DNA from: Bryoerythrophyllum caledonicum
Lineage: Eukaryota > Streptophyta > Bryopsida > Pottiales > Pottiaceae
Assembly (NCBI GenBank): GCA_963971425.1
Contig: OZ020523.1
Coordinates: 22,611,105-22,675,104, forward strand
DNA: 64,000 bases
Direction: 5' to 3'
Shown here: in pieces, positions 44,493-56,782 of the stretch
Position numbering within the stretch: the stretch's first letter is position 1
How the letters are laid out: every line of letters begins with the position of its first letter
The notes under the pieces: generated by a model
What the model was told of the DNA's origin: nothing
The model's input: the letters and a program-made list of their open reading frames with translations, nothing else
Database searches by the model: none
Program-made: the position numbers and the translations under genes

Positions 44493-47400
44493 TTGATACC
44501 TCCAAACACCTGTAGAGATAATATCCTTTCCAATAGCTCTGTGGGGGCCCCATTAGTACAAGCAACACATTCAAGGCAAAGTCAAAGAAAATATGTTGGG
44601 GTTATTACATCTGAATTGGAAAGGACTGTAGAATTGCTCTCAGAAAGTGGAGATGTTGTGGGTTTGGGAACAAGGGAACATGCATTCGAAAGTGGCATGG
44701 AATTGAATGGGTCAAAGTTGTTCCCATTCGAGGTGGCGGTGCGTATCATTAGGGCAAATAATGCATTGCATTGGACAACAGAGGTTGTAGGAGAGCGTCT
44801 TGGCATGTGTAATGGCTTGATCATTCGTTGGCACCGGTCTTTGCTACGTGTCTTGGCCGTAGAACCTAATATTAGAAATGCCCATGGTGAAGATGGATAT
44901 CAAACAACACCTACACGAATGATGGCTCCAAAATTTGATTTCCATGATCGGTTCAACACACCAAGATCCGCCAAAAGGTCTCGGCGCACTAGTCAAGCTT
45001 CAAACCCTGTAGATGAGAATTTGTCATTTTCTCAGTGTACTGCCTCCAATATTGGAGATCTCCCCTATGTAGATGGGTTAGCTTAGGTTAGACCAACGCG
45101 TCGTCCATATTCTATGCAGAATAGGAGAAGGAGAGTCTCAAGCGAGGCATCCTTGACAGAAGCTACAACAACTAATGTATCCCTTATAAGCGTACACAGT
45201 GCAATAACACAAGGAGGTTGCAAACGTAATTGTTTGAGGGACGTTCAAGCAAGGTATCTATTGGACATGCGATATAATGCATGGGCTTCCAAGTTTCTTG
45301 TACGAAGTACGTGGATGAGACAAATGCTGGTGTTTTTTTACACACGAACGGAAGGAACTCGTCAACATAAATTTACAATGAAGTTAGATGGCAAACAAGT
45401 TTGCAATGCCTGCTACGCTTTTGGGGTTGGCTATTTGCAGAGGCACTTTAAGCAATTGAAGAAAGATTGTTTGATATATGGAAGAGTGACGGCGATTCAC
45501 GACAACACCCTTTCAGACCTGGTTTGAGAGAGCACTAGAATGTCCGCGGTAGAGGCTTGCTTTAAATCATTCGTGGATGAAGTTAGTTGTCCTCATCGAC
45601 ATCGTTTTATCCGCCGTAAGAGTGACAACGAAGTGGTGCCTCTTATTCTCCTTTCCATGAATACAGTAAAATTTGATGTATTCAATTACATGAACGAGGA
45701 GGTGAAGAGAATTTGTACTGGGGATACCATTTCAATTTGCTTGTTCCGGAGGATGTGGCGCATCAGGTATCCTCACACTCAGGTACCTCCATTCTTGAGA
45801 TTCTCAAAGTGTTATCATTGTTGGAAGTATAAATGTGCCATAGAGGGAACCACTGATGTGGATGCAAGGATAAAGATAAAACAGTTGTTTATGTTGCATC
45901 TGCGCAACCAGATGAAGGAACGTAGGCATTATTGGATATTCAAGAGGTCGTGTTATATTAGCCCTGAGTTATACATGTGCATCATTGTGGATGGCATGGA
46001 CCAAAACACAACCATGGTACCAAGGATGCGTCAAACTGTGAAGAACATTGAGCACTGGTTTATGAAGACCCACCTATGTGGGGCCCTTGTACATGGGATT
46101 GGTTTATATTGCAATGTGTGGTTTGGGGCTCACCACAAACATGATAGTAACCAGGTCGTGAGCACATTATTGTACGTGATAGGAGATGTGTTGCGGAGGA
46201 AGTGCTTTTTGCCACCAACATTGCGCATCTAAGCGGACAACTGCACACGAGAATAAAAACATATATATGTTTGCTCTGTGTGCTACATTGGTGGGATTGG
46301 GCTTTTTCCAGGAGGTGGAACTGTCTTTTCTTATAGTGGGCCATGTACATGAAGATATTGATCAACGCTTCAGTTGTATATCAAGTACATTGAACAGGTT
46401 GGACGTGGACTCGTTCAAGGAGATGTTTAGTCTTATAGAGGAACATCCCCTATGGAAGTATTTGTTAGCGCCTGACTGTTAGAGAATGTGTAAGATTGAA
46501 AATTGTTTATAGCTCCTCACTTACTAACATGCCCGGATGCATTGGTTGGCATAACATTTCCGCACCACATGCGATTTTATATGGATAATCGAGAGGGAAT
46601 TCGTGAGGTTCGAGTACAACACAAGCATTATTGCAAGGATCCATGGGGACTAGAGGCAGGAACAAAGACTTTGAGGGTGTTTCAAGTAGAGATGAGCGAC
46701 CAGCTTTTGCGAAAGTATTTGAAGCAGACGAGCGGGAGCTGAAGGCGTTGGATGGCTTCATTGCATATAAACAAAGGTGCATTCAAAGATTGCAGCATGA
46801 GGACAAGAATCGTGATGCAAAAGAGGAGGCCGAAAGGTTGAAACTCTATCTAGCTGAATTTCCAACAAAAATCGCAACAACGACCATTGTTCTTCACCAT
46901 TTTGGCCTTCAGAGGTCTCCAACACCGCACCTGCAAAAAGTGCAACCTTGGATGTAATGGACGGTCCAAGTGAAGATAATCAAGAGATAACTGTTGTGGA
47001 CCAGACAGTGGCTATGCTACCAAATGTCGAGGCTAAAGGATATTTTGGTCCTCGTAGAGGAAGACCATCAAATCAAGCAGTGCATAGGGCACAACGAACG
47101 GAACGCAACCATATTGATGAACAAGCCGAAGGAGCAGTGCATGAAGATAACCACAACCCGTTTCCACCATTTAATTCACAATCTGATATTGGTTGTGCAC
47201 AATTTGTAGCCTTGAGTGTTGATCGAGCAGAAGTAGTAGGTGGTGTACCATTCTATGTAGGGAAGGTGATTGAAGACGGAAAAGGTCAATGGAGATTGAA
47301 GATGAAGGTTTGTTGGTATTGGCCCATCATTTGAGAGTGGGTTGTTGATGGAGTGGGGTCATCTGCACAACGGTATGCAAATTGCATGGATTCATTGTGG

Positions 47401-47643
47401 GAGCCATCTGGTGAAAGCCATAATTGGGTAGAGAAAGAGGCATGCATTTTTTCATGGGTAGATGAACCGGAAAGAATCATGAGTGGTGCTTGTCAGTGGA
47501 GAAAGCGCAATGTATTTGGAATGCATGTTGAAAGTAGGATTCGCATTCTTCAATCGGCTAAGGCTCACATACTAGAATATATTGCAATGCAAACCGAAGC
47601 TATCGACGACGACCGCTTGCAAGCAACCTTAAATGCTACATAG
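44493..47643 (+). pseudogene. Transposase-like gene, GHTHDDID family (DUF7869-like), copy 1
   Basis: One frame runs from 44493 to 46232 with only two stops (45084-45086, 45525-45527), then shifts. N-terminal part: a helix-turn-helix-like stretch (PFEVAVRIIRANNALHW ... CNGLIIRWH). Next a Cys-rich block (CKRNCLRDVQARYLL ... CNACYAFGVGYLQ). Then the core: IIVDGMDQNT near 45985, ADNC plus ENKNIYMFALCA (46238-46280, across a frameshift) and LIVGHVHEDIDQRFS (46336-46380). Three carboxylate-bearing motifs in this order resemble a DDE/RNase H-fold transposase. The C-terminal frame (46948-47643, one TGA) holds VGGVPFYVGKVIEDGKGQW, which recalls a small barrel domain. The family is widespread but uncharacterised; transposase function is inference. 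Confidence 0.6.
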
Positions 47644-47644
47644 T

Positions 47645-48118
47645 AGATAGTGAAAGTATTATGAGTATATTGTGTATGATAATTGTTATTTAGTGTATGT
47701 GCAAGGGTAGTATATTGAAAGGGTTATGTAGGACGTTGTGGAGCAATTCTATGGATTAAAGAGATTTTTACTATTGCTAAATTACATCTTTATGTCCATG
47801 TATAGATGCATTTATATTGATTTTCATTGATTTGTATATCATGTACTATTTAGAATATCCACTTATGATTTGGCAATTGTTTCTTGTTGTATCATTATTG
47901 GTGATTGCGTATTTTGTATAGTACAATCCTTTTAATATTTCTTTGAAATTTTATTGAATCTTTGTTGAAAATGCCATTACATAGCTTTTTATATCAACAA
48001 TTTTGATGATACACAATATGTTTGCACAAACTTCATTTTTTTCTTTTTTTAAATTTAAAATTTTGCAATTTTGACAATTTTGCGCACAATGGCCGCATTT
48101 TTCCTCAAGTGCACTTTT
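47645..48118. other. 3' flank of copy 1, no gene
   Basis: AT-rich, no recognised feature. No terminal inverted repeat matching the upstream side of copy 1 was found by eye. Confidence 0.3.
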
Positions 48119-48743
48119 AAATGGTGAGGGAAAAATTTCTTAATTGCATGTTACAAGGTCTAAATTCATTGCCATCATGTTATGCATTGTATGAAATTCC
48201 TGTACACCAAATTTTAGAGGTAAAGAAGGAATGCAGTATAATCAAAACAATTGTGCAAGGAGTGGAGGTTCAATGTGAATATCTTGTGTTTTTGGATGAT
48301 AACAAGAATGGCCAGTAAGAAGGTTATACCACATATTGTTGTGGATTTTTTTTTTAACTATGAAGATCTCTTAGTTTTATGTGAAGAAGAAGTTTTTTCG
48401 GTACCTTGCTTGACAATGTCTAATAATATGTGAAATGTTTGATCTAGGTTAATATGCTCATTTTCACTAAAGACAATTTTTTTTATTAATATGAAAGGAA
48501 ATAATATTACTTGCTAGTATTGAAAATCTCAAATTCTAGCAAAAAAATTTGGAGTTCCTTGACATGTCTACTTTTGAGAAGTTTTCTATAAGATTGAATA
48601 AATTTATTTTCATAGGTCTGATGAGAATCAAATAAATAATCCCATGTACCTATTGTCTTCTTGCATCTTTGTACAAAATTTTAAGCATAGGAGCATGCCT
48701 GAGATTTGCAAAAGCACACCTCAAGACCTTTGTTGTTTAGGGG
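48119..48743 (-). mobile_element. Family A, left-truncated
   Basis: The interior (ACAAGGTCTAAATTCATTGC, CACCAAATTTTAGAGGTA) is inverted relative to 1195-2139. The right end TGTTTAGGGG is followed by TTAA at 48744-48747. The other end is missing. Confidence 0.6.
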
Positions 48744-48747
48744 TTAA

Positions 48748-50924
48748 CCCTTTAATGGGTTAGAGGCCCAATCAAGGTTGATTTTAGTGCTTTTGCTCTT
48801 CTAACACTTTCCACAGTTGGCCATTGTCTCTCATGTTCTCTGAATGCATTTCAAGCTCTTTGTTAGCTTTCCAACGAATCTCTCCAATCTCAAACCCATG
48901 TAGGCATTAGCAAACTATAGTGATTTATGTGAAGTAAGGTCATGCTGAAAAGTACCCAATGTGTGATGATGTTCTTGCTAATCTACTATGCTAATAGATT
49001 CTCCCAAGCTCTCATGGTCTACTTTAGAGTTAATGGGTTGAGATACGTTGCAAATGTGAATACGATTACTCATGGAAATAAAATAAGAATCAAATGATAT
49101 CTAAATACAAAATCTTCTCATGATATATAGCTTGAAACTCTTTTATTTTTTCTTGAAATTCTATTCCTGTGCTATAAGTTTTAGATCATGTTTTGAAGTT
49201 TCCTTCCACTCTTCCACCATTTTTTCTTACTCAGTACGGCACTCTATAGTCGGGTTTGACTTTAAATGGTTCTAGAAATAGCTACCAATGTTTTTGGACA
49301 ATTCTCTTCAAAAACTTCAATCTTGAACACTGTGATCAAACGGATTTTGAGGAATATTATAATTTAGAACTTTGCATGACTTCTATTTGTAGAAATAAAT
49401 AATTATATGGCACAAGGATGCCGAATCCGACCCTAGGGTACAGTATGTGTTTTGGAGGTGAAATTTGTACACCTTGAAATGAAACATTTCATGCCAAGAT
49501 TACGTGAATTGATGCTTCTCTCTAAGAGCCCATTCCCTAAAAAGTGTTTATTTGGATAATTGAGCAACTTCCCGCAATGTCAATTTTCATTGCAAACATC
49601 CAAATTTGATATAAAGATGGTACTAAGATAATATCCTTGTTATTAGATTAAGTTTTTCCTCCTCTAAAGATTCAATTTTTTTTATATTCCAACAAAAGCT
49701 ACTACACTCACAACAACTTCTTAAATTATCTCTACTATCCACAATTAAAAGCAACATTGTTACCAACTATCCCAATTTTATTATGTCTACGTACTAAACA
49801 TTCATTCTTGAGGAATTCACAAAAATGTCCATTAACCCTAGAACGCCTAAGCAACCAAAAATTGACTTCTTGGATGACATTTCAAGGATGATAATGGGTA
49901 TAAACAATCATTTTCAATCAATTCTTTTGTGGAGAGTTCATTGAATGTGTAAGCATTAGATGATGATGAAATTTTCCTCATTGAGGGAATCATGTTTTAT
50001 CAAAAGAAGAAAATGTGACATAGATCTCCATGAGTCCACAAATTTTTTTTCCCATTTTCTTCATAAAATCACAATAATTTCAAATTTTCACAAAAGAATT
50101 TGTGGTTTTTGTGACTTAAAAAAGACATGTGCTCTCTTTGCTAAAAATAAAATAAAAAATAAAAATCACTTATATTTATTGAAACTTACATTGTGCACAT
50201 AATATATAATAGCTTTGATGATTTTCAAATGCGTAAAATCAATAAAAACTTGCCACTCATAGCTGAACTTTGGATTTCAACTAAATACCCTCAAAGTTTC
50301 AAAATATGATCTCTAAAAAATCTATCGATTGCATATATAGGTATTTATAACAAAGATGACATGGTGATTACAAAGAACCCCTAGCCCGTGGTTCTTGGAA
50401 AAAAGATCAATTTGACTAATTTCTTGGATAGAAGATCAATTTGATCAAATTGACGCACTACACTAAGAAGTAACTTTAAACACATCATCTATTTGGCAAT
50501 ATGTTGCTTAACACAATATGCATGAAAGTAGTACTTAGTGTATGAAAATGTCAAAATCGATGTTTTCACAAAGTAATTATAATTCCATCTAAAAATAGAA
50601 ATCATTGTGCATAATGGTGGCCAAAGAGGGAGTTCCTAATGCAACTATTCACATCATCCACTTGGATTGGAGACATCAACACTGCTAACATTATTAATAT
50701 CATATTATTACACTACAAACTTAGACTGCCTTTCCTTGTTTGATATATCTTGCCAGAATATTGTCATGGTATTAGTAAACTTGAAAGGAAAATGTAAATC
50801 CATGTGAATCTTGCTTGATCCTATCTTATTGCAATCAAATAGCTCAAATTTTACAATCAATTAGAAATAAAACCTCTAATTAAATTGAATAGGGAAGCTG
50901 CTGGTTGCAACCAGTACACCATTC
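48748..50924. other. Intergenic, AT-rich, no gene seen
   Basis: Scattered short ORFs without motifs. No repeat family member beyond the flanking ones was recognised. Confidence 0.35.
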
Positions 50925-50926
50925 CC

Positions 50927-51123
50927 TGAATATAGTGTAGAGTAGACTATTTGAAATCTCCCACACTAATTGAAAATTAACGTGCAATTGTTGACTGACA
51001 CACACTTGCTTGGCCCAATCAGAACAAGTACCCAATCAGAACTTGGCATATACATGCATTGATAGAAATTAGTGTAGGTGACCCACATCAATAATGAATC
51101 CACACTATATTCAATGTTTAGTG
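50927..51123. mobile_element. Family B, short copy
   Basis: 197 bp flanked by TA (50925-50926, 51124-51125). The left end CACCATTCCCTGAATATAGT and the reverse complement of the right end, CACTAAACATTGAATATAGT, share the TGAATATAGTG core. The interior contains GTGACCCACATCAAT, the degenerate counterpart of the family's GTGGTCCACATCAAT unit. Confidence 0.7.
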
Positions 51124-51348
51124 TAGTAGCTTGTTGTTTGCTTTCGCTTTCCTTGAAAGAATAAAATATGCTAAATATAGAAATTTAAATAAGGTAGACA
51201 ATGGAGCAATTACAATAAGCTCCTCTAGTATCTTTGACTAGCAATATTTTATTAATTTTTTACAATATTGAGCTTTGGTTGCACTTTCTAAGGAGGCTAT
51301 AATTTGATTACTTTGTTTTTCTTTTTTTGATTTTACTTTACTTTCATG

Positions 51349-51558
51349 GAATCACAAGAGTTCAACGGGGTTCTGATTATACTACTCTCTGGAGCCGTTT
51401 GCGGAGCATCTTCTCGGGCAGGCCCACAGTTTTTGAGCTGCCCTCAGGCTGGCCCCGCGCAACACCGGCGCCTTGGCGGCTCCCCGGCCCGCAGTCTGCG
51501 CCAGACCTGGCCCACCACTGCTGGCCCACACCCGGAGTTGTTCTCATCCTCAGGCATC
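51349..51558 (+). repeat. GC-rich inverted arm, left
   Basis: About 200 bp, inverted partner of 54134-54343 at roughly 90 percent identity by eye (shared: CCACAGTTTTTGAGCTGCCC, CGCCTTGGCGGCTCCCCGGC, CAGTCTGCGCCAGACC). GC content is far above the surroundings. The arms enclose ~2.6 kb that includes two family A mini-elements. Confidence 0.8.
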
Positions 51559-51699
51559 ATGATTTCTCCCATATCATGGGTTATTTCTCAAATCTGTAGC
51601 TGATAGCAACTTTCCATGATGGAGTTGCCTGATCTGCTCAAGTTCCTAATCACCAATGACTGCCAAACGCTGGCCCACTGCAAATTGTGTTTGGATTAA

Positions 51700-51916
51700 C
51701 CCCTACAGGCACATGCCATTTTAGAGGATTTTTCTAGTTTGTTGATTAAAAACTGCCAAGATGAACTTATTGAAAATGTAACCATAAGATCTTCTTCTAA
51801 ACTAATATGAGATGATGTGGTCAAAATTTCGTGAATTTTGACTACATGGATTGAAAGTTTATTGCAGTCAAAGTGTACACTTTTGTACTCGGTAGGTACA
51901 CTGGGGCCTTTAGGGG
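51700..51916 (+). mobile_element. Family A mini-element 1 (217 bp)
   Basis: TTAA at 51696-51699 and 51917-51920. The left end is CCCCTACAGGCAC and the reverse complement of the right end is CCCCTAAAGGCCCC. Its right TTAA is also the left TTAA of the next element. Confidence 0.75.
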
Positions 51917-51920
51917 TTAA

Positions 51921-52137
51921 ACACTAAAGGCCCAAATGTACCTACTGGGTACAAAAATGTACGCTTTGACCATAATTATCTTTCTAACCGTACAAACAAA
52001 ATTTAAGAAATTTTGACCACATCATGTCACAAAATTTTAGAAGAAGATTCTACAGTTAGATTTTCAATAAGTTCATCTTGACATTTTTTTTATCAACTAA
52101 GTATAGATTTCTCTAATATGGCTTGGGCTTTTAGGGG
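51921..52137 (-). mobile_element. Family A mini-element 2 (217 bp), inverted to element 1
   Basis: Begins at the shared TTAA (51917-51920) with the eroded end ACACTAAAGGCCC and finishes TTTTAGGGG before TTAA at 52138-52141. The sequence is the reverse complement of element 1 (ATGTACCTACTGGGTACAAA versus TTTGTACTCGGTAGGTACA). The two form a ~440-bp inverted repeat. Confidence 0.75.
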
Positions 52138-52141
52138 TTAA

Positions 52142-54133
52142 TTTCTTGAAGAATCACTGTTGATTCCATAACTTTCAATTTTTTTTGTGAAGATGAAACA
52201 TTTGAATACTATTCAGGTGGATTTTATTTTCTTAAGTATGTTTATTTGAAACCCTTAATCTCAAAATTAGTATTAAAATTAAAAATGATAAATAAACATC
52301 TTTTAACCCTTACATTTTTGTAGTTCATCTGGTGCTGAATATTATTATTTGTTCCCTTCAGTAATAATAGCAAATTGTTACAAGATCTAAGTTAAATCCC
52401 CTTATAATCAACCAAAATCTATAGTCAATGCCTATTAAATTGGGTTATTTCCAACTCACTTCCATCTCAATACTGCTATTTCAGCTCAAAATGGAGATTT
52501 GCTATTAGTCAAGACCTTTGTTTTTGGTTGGTGGTTATGGAGTACTATTGGTGGCCACCCTCTGAACATCACAACACACTTTGAAAATTCGTGATTGATT
52601 CAATTTTCATCAAAAAAATATGAAATCCTTTGGGTTATCATTGGAATTCTATTGGCTATCGATGAAAAATCAATGAAATATTATATGCTCTCTCCATATA
52701 TGCACATTGCTTATGGGGGACTTACCTTAAACCGTATCATTTTCTAATGGTGGACACCCTGTCATATATGACCAATCCACATATTTCCAGTGTCTCCTCA
52801 TTCCTATATTGCACCTACCTATAAACAAGACGGATTCAAACTTGGAAATCACAGATTCTGGAGAAGAGAGCGTTATAGGTCATAACTACAACATAAGGAG
52901 AACATTACAGTTCATAATCTCTCCCCGGATGTGCATGGTGCAGCTGTCCGGTGATCCACAAAACACCTCCACTCATAATCCATCGAAACCTCTCACCACC
53001 TCTGCAATAAGTGTACAGATTGTGTAGCTACTACTCAAAACTCATTATGAGGCAGCCAATGATGAATTTCAAGAACAAAATTACCTAGACTAGTGCTCTC
53101 ATCTCAATCAACGTGATGTCGATGTGCAATGTAATTATCAAGCTTCAGATTTTCTGCAGTTGGCCATGCAGAGCTGCCAATGAGTACTGGTGACATTCAG
53201 CCAATGATGAATTTCAGTGCATTACACGAGCATGAGTTTAACATAAAGGCATGAGTTTCAACACAAGGGAATACTACTGGTGACATTTTCAATGAATACT
53301 GTTCGGCTGGTTTGACTGGATTGCTGCCCAAAGTGTTCACTGCCCCATGTGACACATTAGTAATCCGTTTCCTGGAAAAAAAACACTACCTCGTTTTATG
53401 CTGATTTGTGTGATGACATGAGTTGAGCGAGATTTTATTAGTGAGCCTTTACTGCAGGGTTATGGTATTGATTCTCCATATGCTGTCTATATACGTTTCT
53501 GACAGCATACCGAACCATGATATAATCCTAGTGTAGAATGCGTTTCTGGAGGAGGTGTAAACTGATCTTCAAGGTAAACCGTGACCATACCTGATTCTGT
53601 CCGTGTCGAAGTCCTTCTAACTGCTAGAGGTCAGCTTGTATTCATGCAACAAAAACGATTCCCACAGATACAAAGCAAATAAAAAGTCGATGGTTATCCC
53701 TGAGGAGTCGGATCCAGATGACGAGTCAAGGAGTCGATCATTGTTGTCAAAGCTGGTGTAGGTAGGCTGCTATGCATCACCATCGCCTGCAATCACTGCG
53801 AGAATATATAGCCAAGAGCATCACAACCAACCCTAAACCGCATACGACAACTCATGCTCAATTCTCAAACGATAAATCTGAATAAGCCACTAATGCCGCA
53901 ACGAGTTTCTACTTGTACATTTCATGTTCATAAATTTAAACACACACGTAAGGAGAGGGAGAGAGAGTTGGAAGGAGGCGGAACTGAGCTAAAAGTCTTG
54001 CGGGGTTGTGAGAGAAAGCTGGAAGAAGGCCGAGTTGTAAGGAGGCGGCGCCGAAAGGAGTCCCGAACAGCGTCCTACTAGGGTTTGCATGCGTTCGGAA
54101 ATGCGGGGAATTTGAAATTGAAGTTGGCGCAGT
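52142..54133. other. Interior of the inverted-arm structure, no supported gene
   Basis: ORFs up to 75 codons lack motifs. 53.15-53.30 kb has short repeats around CCAATGATGAATTTC. The last part before the right arm is A/G-rich (GAGAGGGAGAGAGAG) and becomes GC-rich, like a host gene leader. Confidence 0.35.
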
Positions 54134-54343
54134 CGATGCCTGAAGATGAGAGCAACTCCGGGTATGGGCCAGCAGCAGTGGGCCGGGTCTGGCGCAGACT
54201 GCGGGCCGGGGAGCCGCCAAGGCGCCGGTGTTGCGAGCGGCCCAGCTTGGGGGCAGCTCAAAAACTGTGGGCTTGCCCGAGAAGATGCCCCGCAAACGGT
54301 TCCAGAAAGTAGTATAATGGGAACCGTTCAACGGTGTGCTTCC
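54134..54343 (-). repeat. GC-rich inverted arm, right
   Basis: Partner of the arm at 51349-51558. On the minus strand both arms can encode FSG(K/R)PTVFELP followed by a Pro/Ala/Arg-rich frame. The arm may therefore derive from a coding or leader exon that was copied in inverse orientation. Confidence 0.8.
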
Positions 54344-54665
54344 TGGAATTGCTATGGATAGCATCCTCGTTGGCTCCTACTCCATTGCCACGAACCCCCT
54401 CTTTTTGTTCTTGAACCATCAGAACAAATTCATAAACTTGTCATTATATCACGTTTCTGCAAAGTTTTGATCATGAATAGCCAACATTGCCAAAGTCAAC
54501 CCCAAAGTTAGGCAGAGGAGCCGGGGAATGGCCTTCCATCCTTAATCATCCACTGCCGGACAAAGTTGACCACCATCCACAAAGTCACAGCATTCTACAA
54601 CTTTTGTGGAAAAATTAATTACTCCAATGAGTCCATACCTGATCCAAAAATCCACTAACCCTTAA

Positions 54666-55612
54666 CCCGTAAGGTACCGTGACAGTTTTACACAAAAAAC
54701 ACTTCAAAATTAATGGATTCTACTGCAATGAATAAAGAAGGTAACAAAAACTTTGATTTTTAGTTCTGACCGTAGGATCTCAATAAAGGCTTATTAAGTA
54801 ATACATGTGCAAAATTTCATAAACTTCGACCGCATGGATTGAAAGATTATAGTGTTTGAAGTCAAGCAAATGGTTCATTTTCTTCCCTGCGTTTAGTGGA
54901 TCAGCAGACTTTGACTTCAATTGGAGTCAAAAAATTTCACTACACAAGGTCTAAATCTATTACCATCTTGTTAAGCATGATGTTAGCTCCTTACATACCA
55001 ATTTTTTAGAGGTAGAGACAAGGTGTAGCATATTAAAAACAAGTGTGCAAGGAGTGAAGGCTCAAAATTTGTTAATTCACACTTTAATTTTTTTTGAACT
55101 TAATATGTTTTTGATTGATTATCCGAATGGTTAATATGAAGGTTTACATTACATATTGTTGTGGAAAAAAATAAAAAGTGAAAAATATAAAGATACCTAG
55201 GTTTTATGTGGAAAAGAAGAAGTTTTTTTGGTACCTTGCCCGACAATGAGTGACAATGTGTGAAAATGTTTGACTTGGGTTGGTGTGCTATTTTCCACTA
55301 AAGACAAGAACTTTTTTTTGACAATATGAAGGGAAATAGTATTACTTGCGAGTATTGAAAATCTCACTTTCATTAGAGTGTCCTATCAAAAGTTTTTGGA
55401 GGTGCCCGAGGTGCCCGTCCTCCCCATTTGAAATTCAAAACCCTATAACTTTTTCATCAAATGTCCAATTTAGGAAAAAATTGTTTTCCCACTAAGGTCT
55501 TGGTAATGTCTTTCTATAGTAAAAATTTCAAAGAAGAATGTTGGAAATTGACACCATAGGAACCTGACCGAACTTTCAAAAAGCCCATTTTGGACACTTG
55601 GTACCTTAGGAA
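54666..55612 (-). mobile_element. Family A element, full length
   Basis: 947 bp, with TTAA at 54662-54665 and 55613-55616. Ends are CCCGTAAGGTACCGTGAC and, reverse-complemented, TTCCTAAGGTACCAAGTG. The interior is nearly the exact reverse complement of 1195-2139 across stretches such as CCTCCCCATTTGAAATTC, so these two copies are close relatives. Confidence 0.8.
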
Positions 55613-55616
55613 TTAA

Positions 55617-56131
55617 GCATCAATCAGGAACCGTATGTATAGGCATGTATACAGGCACGAGATTTTCTCTGTAGAATACAAAAGAATGTATTGAAGTATA
55701 GCAAGACTTACACCTACGATTGGAATTTAGCACGACGAGGAAGATCTTCAACGAACATCTTTCATTAGGAAGCCATTTCAACATCTTCACCTTATCATGT
55801 CCAAAAATGACACTATACATGATGAAATGACCCCCAAATGAAAGATAATAGTTGAAGAATCTTCAATCAAAGGTGTAAGCCTTGTTAATATTTAATACAT
55901 TTTTTTGGTATTCTACAGAGTAAAATACGTGACAATATATACACTTTCGCACTGATGTTTAACCCTTAAACGTTAGTCACAAACCGTACATACCCGCACG
56001 TATGTTGAATACAAAAAATGTATCAAAGTGTAGCACAACGTACACCTTTGGATTTGAAGACTCTACAACTAAACATCTTTCATTAGGAGGTCACTTCAAC
56101 ATCTAAACCTCATCATGTTCAAAAATGACAC
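55617..56131. repeat. Two diverged copies of a ~200-bp dispersed repeat
   Basis: 55617-55820 and 55963-56131 share AACCGTATGTATAGGCATGT / AACCGTACATACCCGCACGT and CATCTTTCATTAGGAAG / CATCTTTCATTAGGAGG. Each is preceded by TTAA (55613-55616; 55959-55962). Between them lies a segment also found at 26.3-26.4 kb (AGAATCTTCAATC, TATTCTACAGAGTAAAATA). Confidence 0.55.
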
Positions 56132-56782
56132 GTGCAACACATCCATACTCCAGTGATTATGTGACAATACCCTCCTCCTCTAGACAAGGAGACGAGCCTC
56201 GTCACCAGCCAACCTCAAAACCGAGGTCTGGCTGTGGCCAATCATCGCCGTCGATCTCATTTGAGATGATCCTCGCCCTTGAATTCGAACACCAGGGTAT
56301 ATGCAATATATCCAAAGGAAATGAGTGAACCCATATCAGGGTAGAAGACCATTAGACAATCGATTCATCAACTCCAAGCACCCAGTGTGCAGCCTACGGG
56401 CCAAGGGACAGGACCTTGGCACCCGGATCAACCGCCCACAATCGGTGCAGGAGATCGATGGTCGCGATTGGTCATAGCTAGTCCCAGATTTCGAGGCTGG
56501 CTAGTCACTAGGGGAGACGAGTTCGGAAGCTTGTCTAGGTTCTTGAATATGTGTAGGTGCATCTCGTTGACGCGTTCAGCTTGACCTGCGATGCGAGTCG
56601 CCGAGCACTCGCGTCTATAGAAACCGTTCGGAGTCCGAAGAAGGCAATCAAATCCCAACCGTTTTTTGAGCTCCAGCTGAGTTGCAGTCTAGCACTCCAG
56701 TCCATTCATTCACTGCCAGAACCTGATCCATTTGCTGCCTCGATTTGGTTGGCGAGATCAGTTCGAGTTCGTTAACTTTGTC
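56132..56782. other. Upstream region of the cysteine synthase-like gene
   Basis: Composition becomes balanced and GC-richer toward 56.7 kb, as expected for a promoter and 5' UTR. No TATA box was singled out. ORFs here overlap on both strands and show no domain. Confidence 0.35.

Noticed and set aside
16505-47643. Idea that the dioxygenase and the transposase-like copies form one KDZ-type transposon
   Set aside because: They are 26-45 kb apart with other elements between, and no KDZ transposase motif was recognised in the window.
53936-54364. Minus-strand 142-codon ORF as a gene
   Set aside because: Half of it is the GC-rich inverted arm also found at 51.35 kb, the rest is low complexity; no start context or domain.
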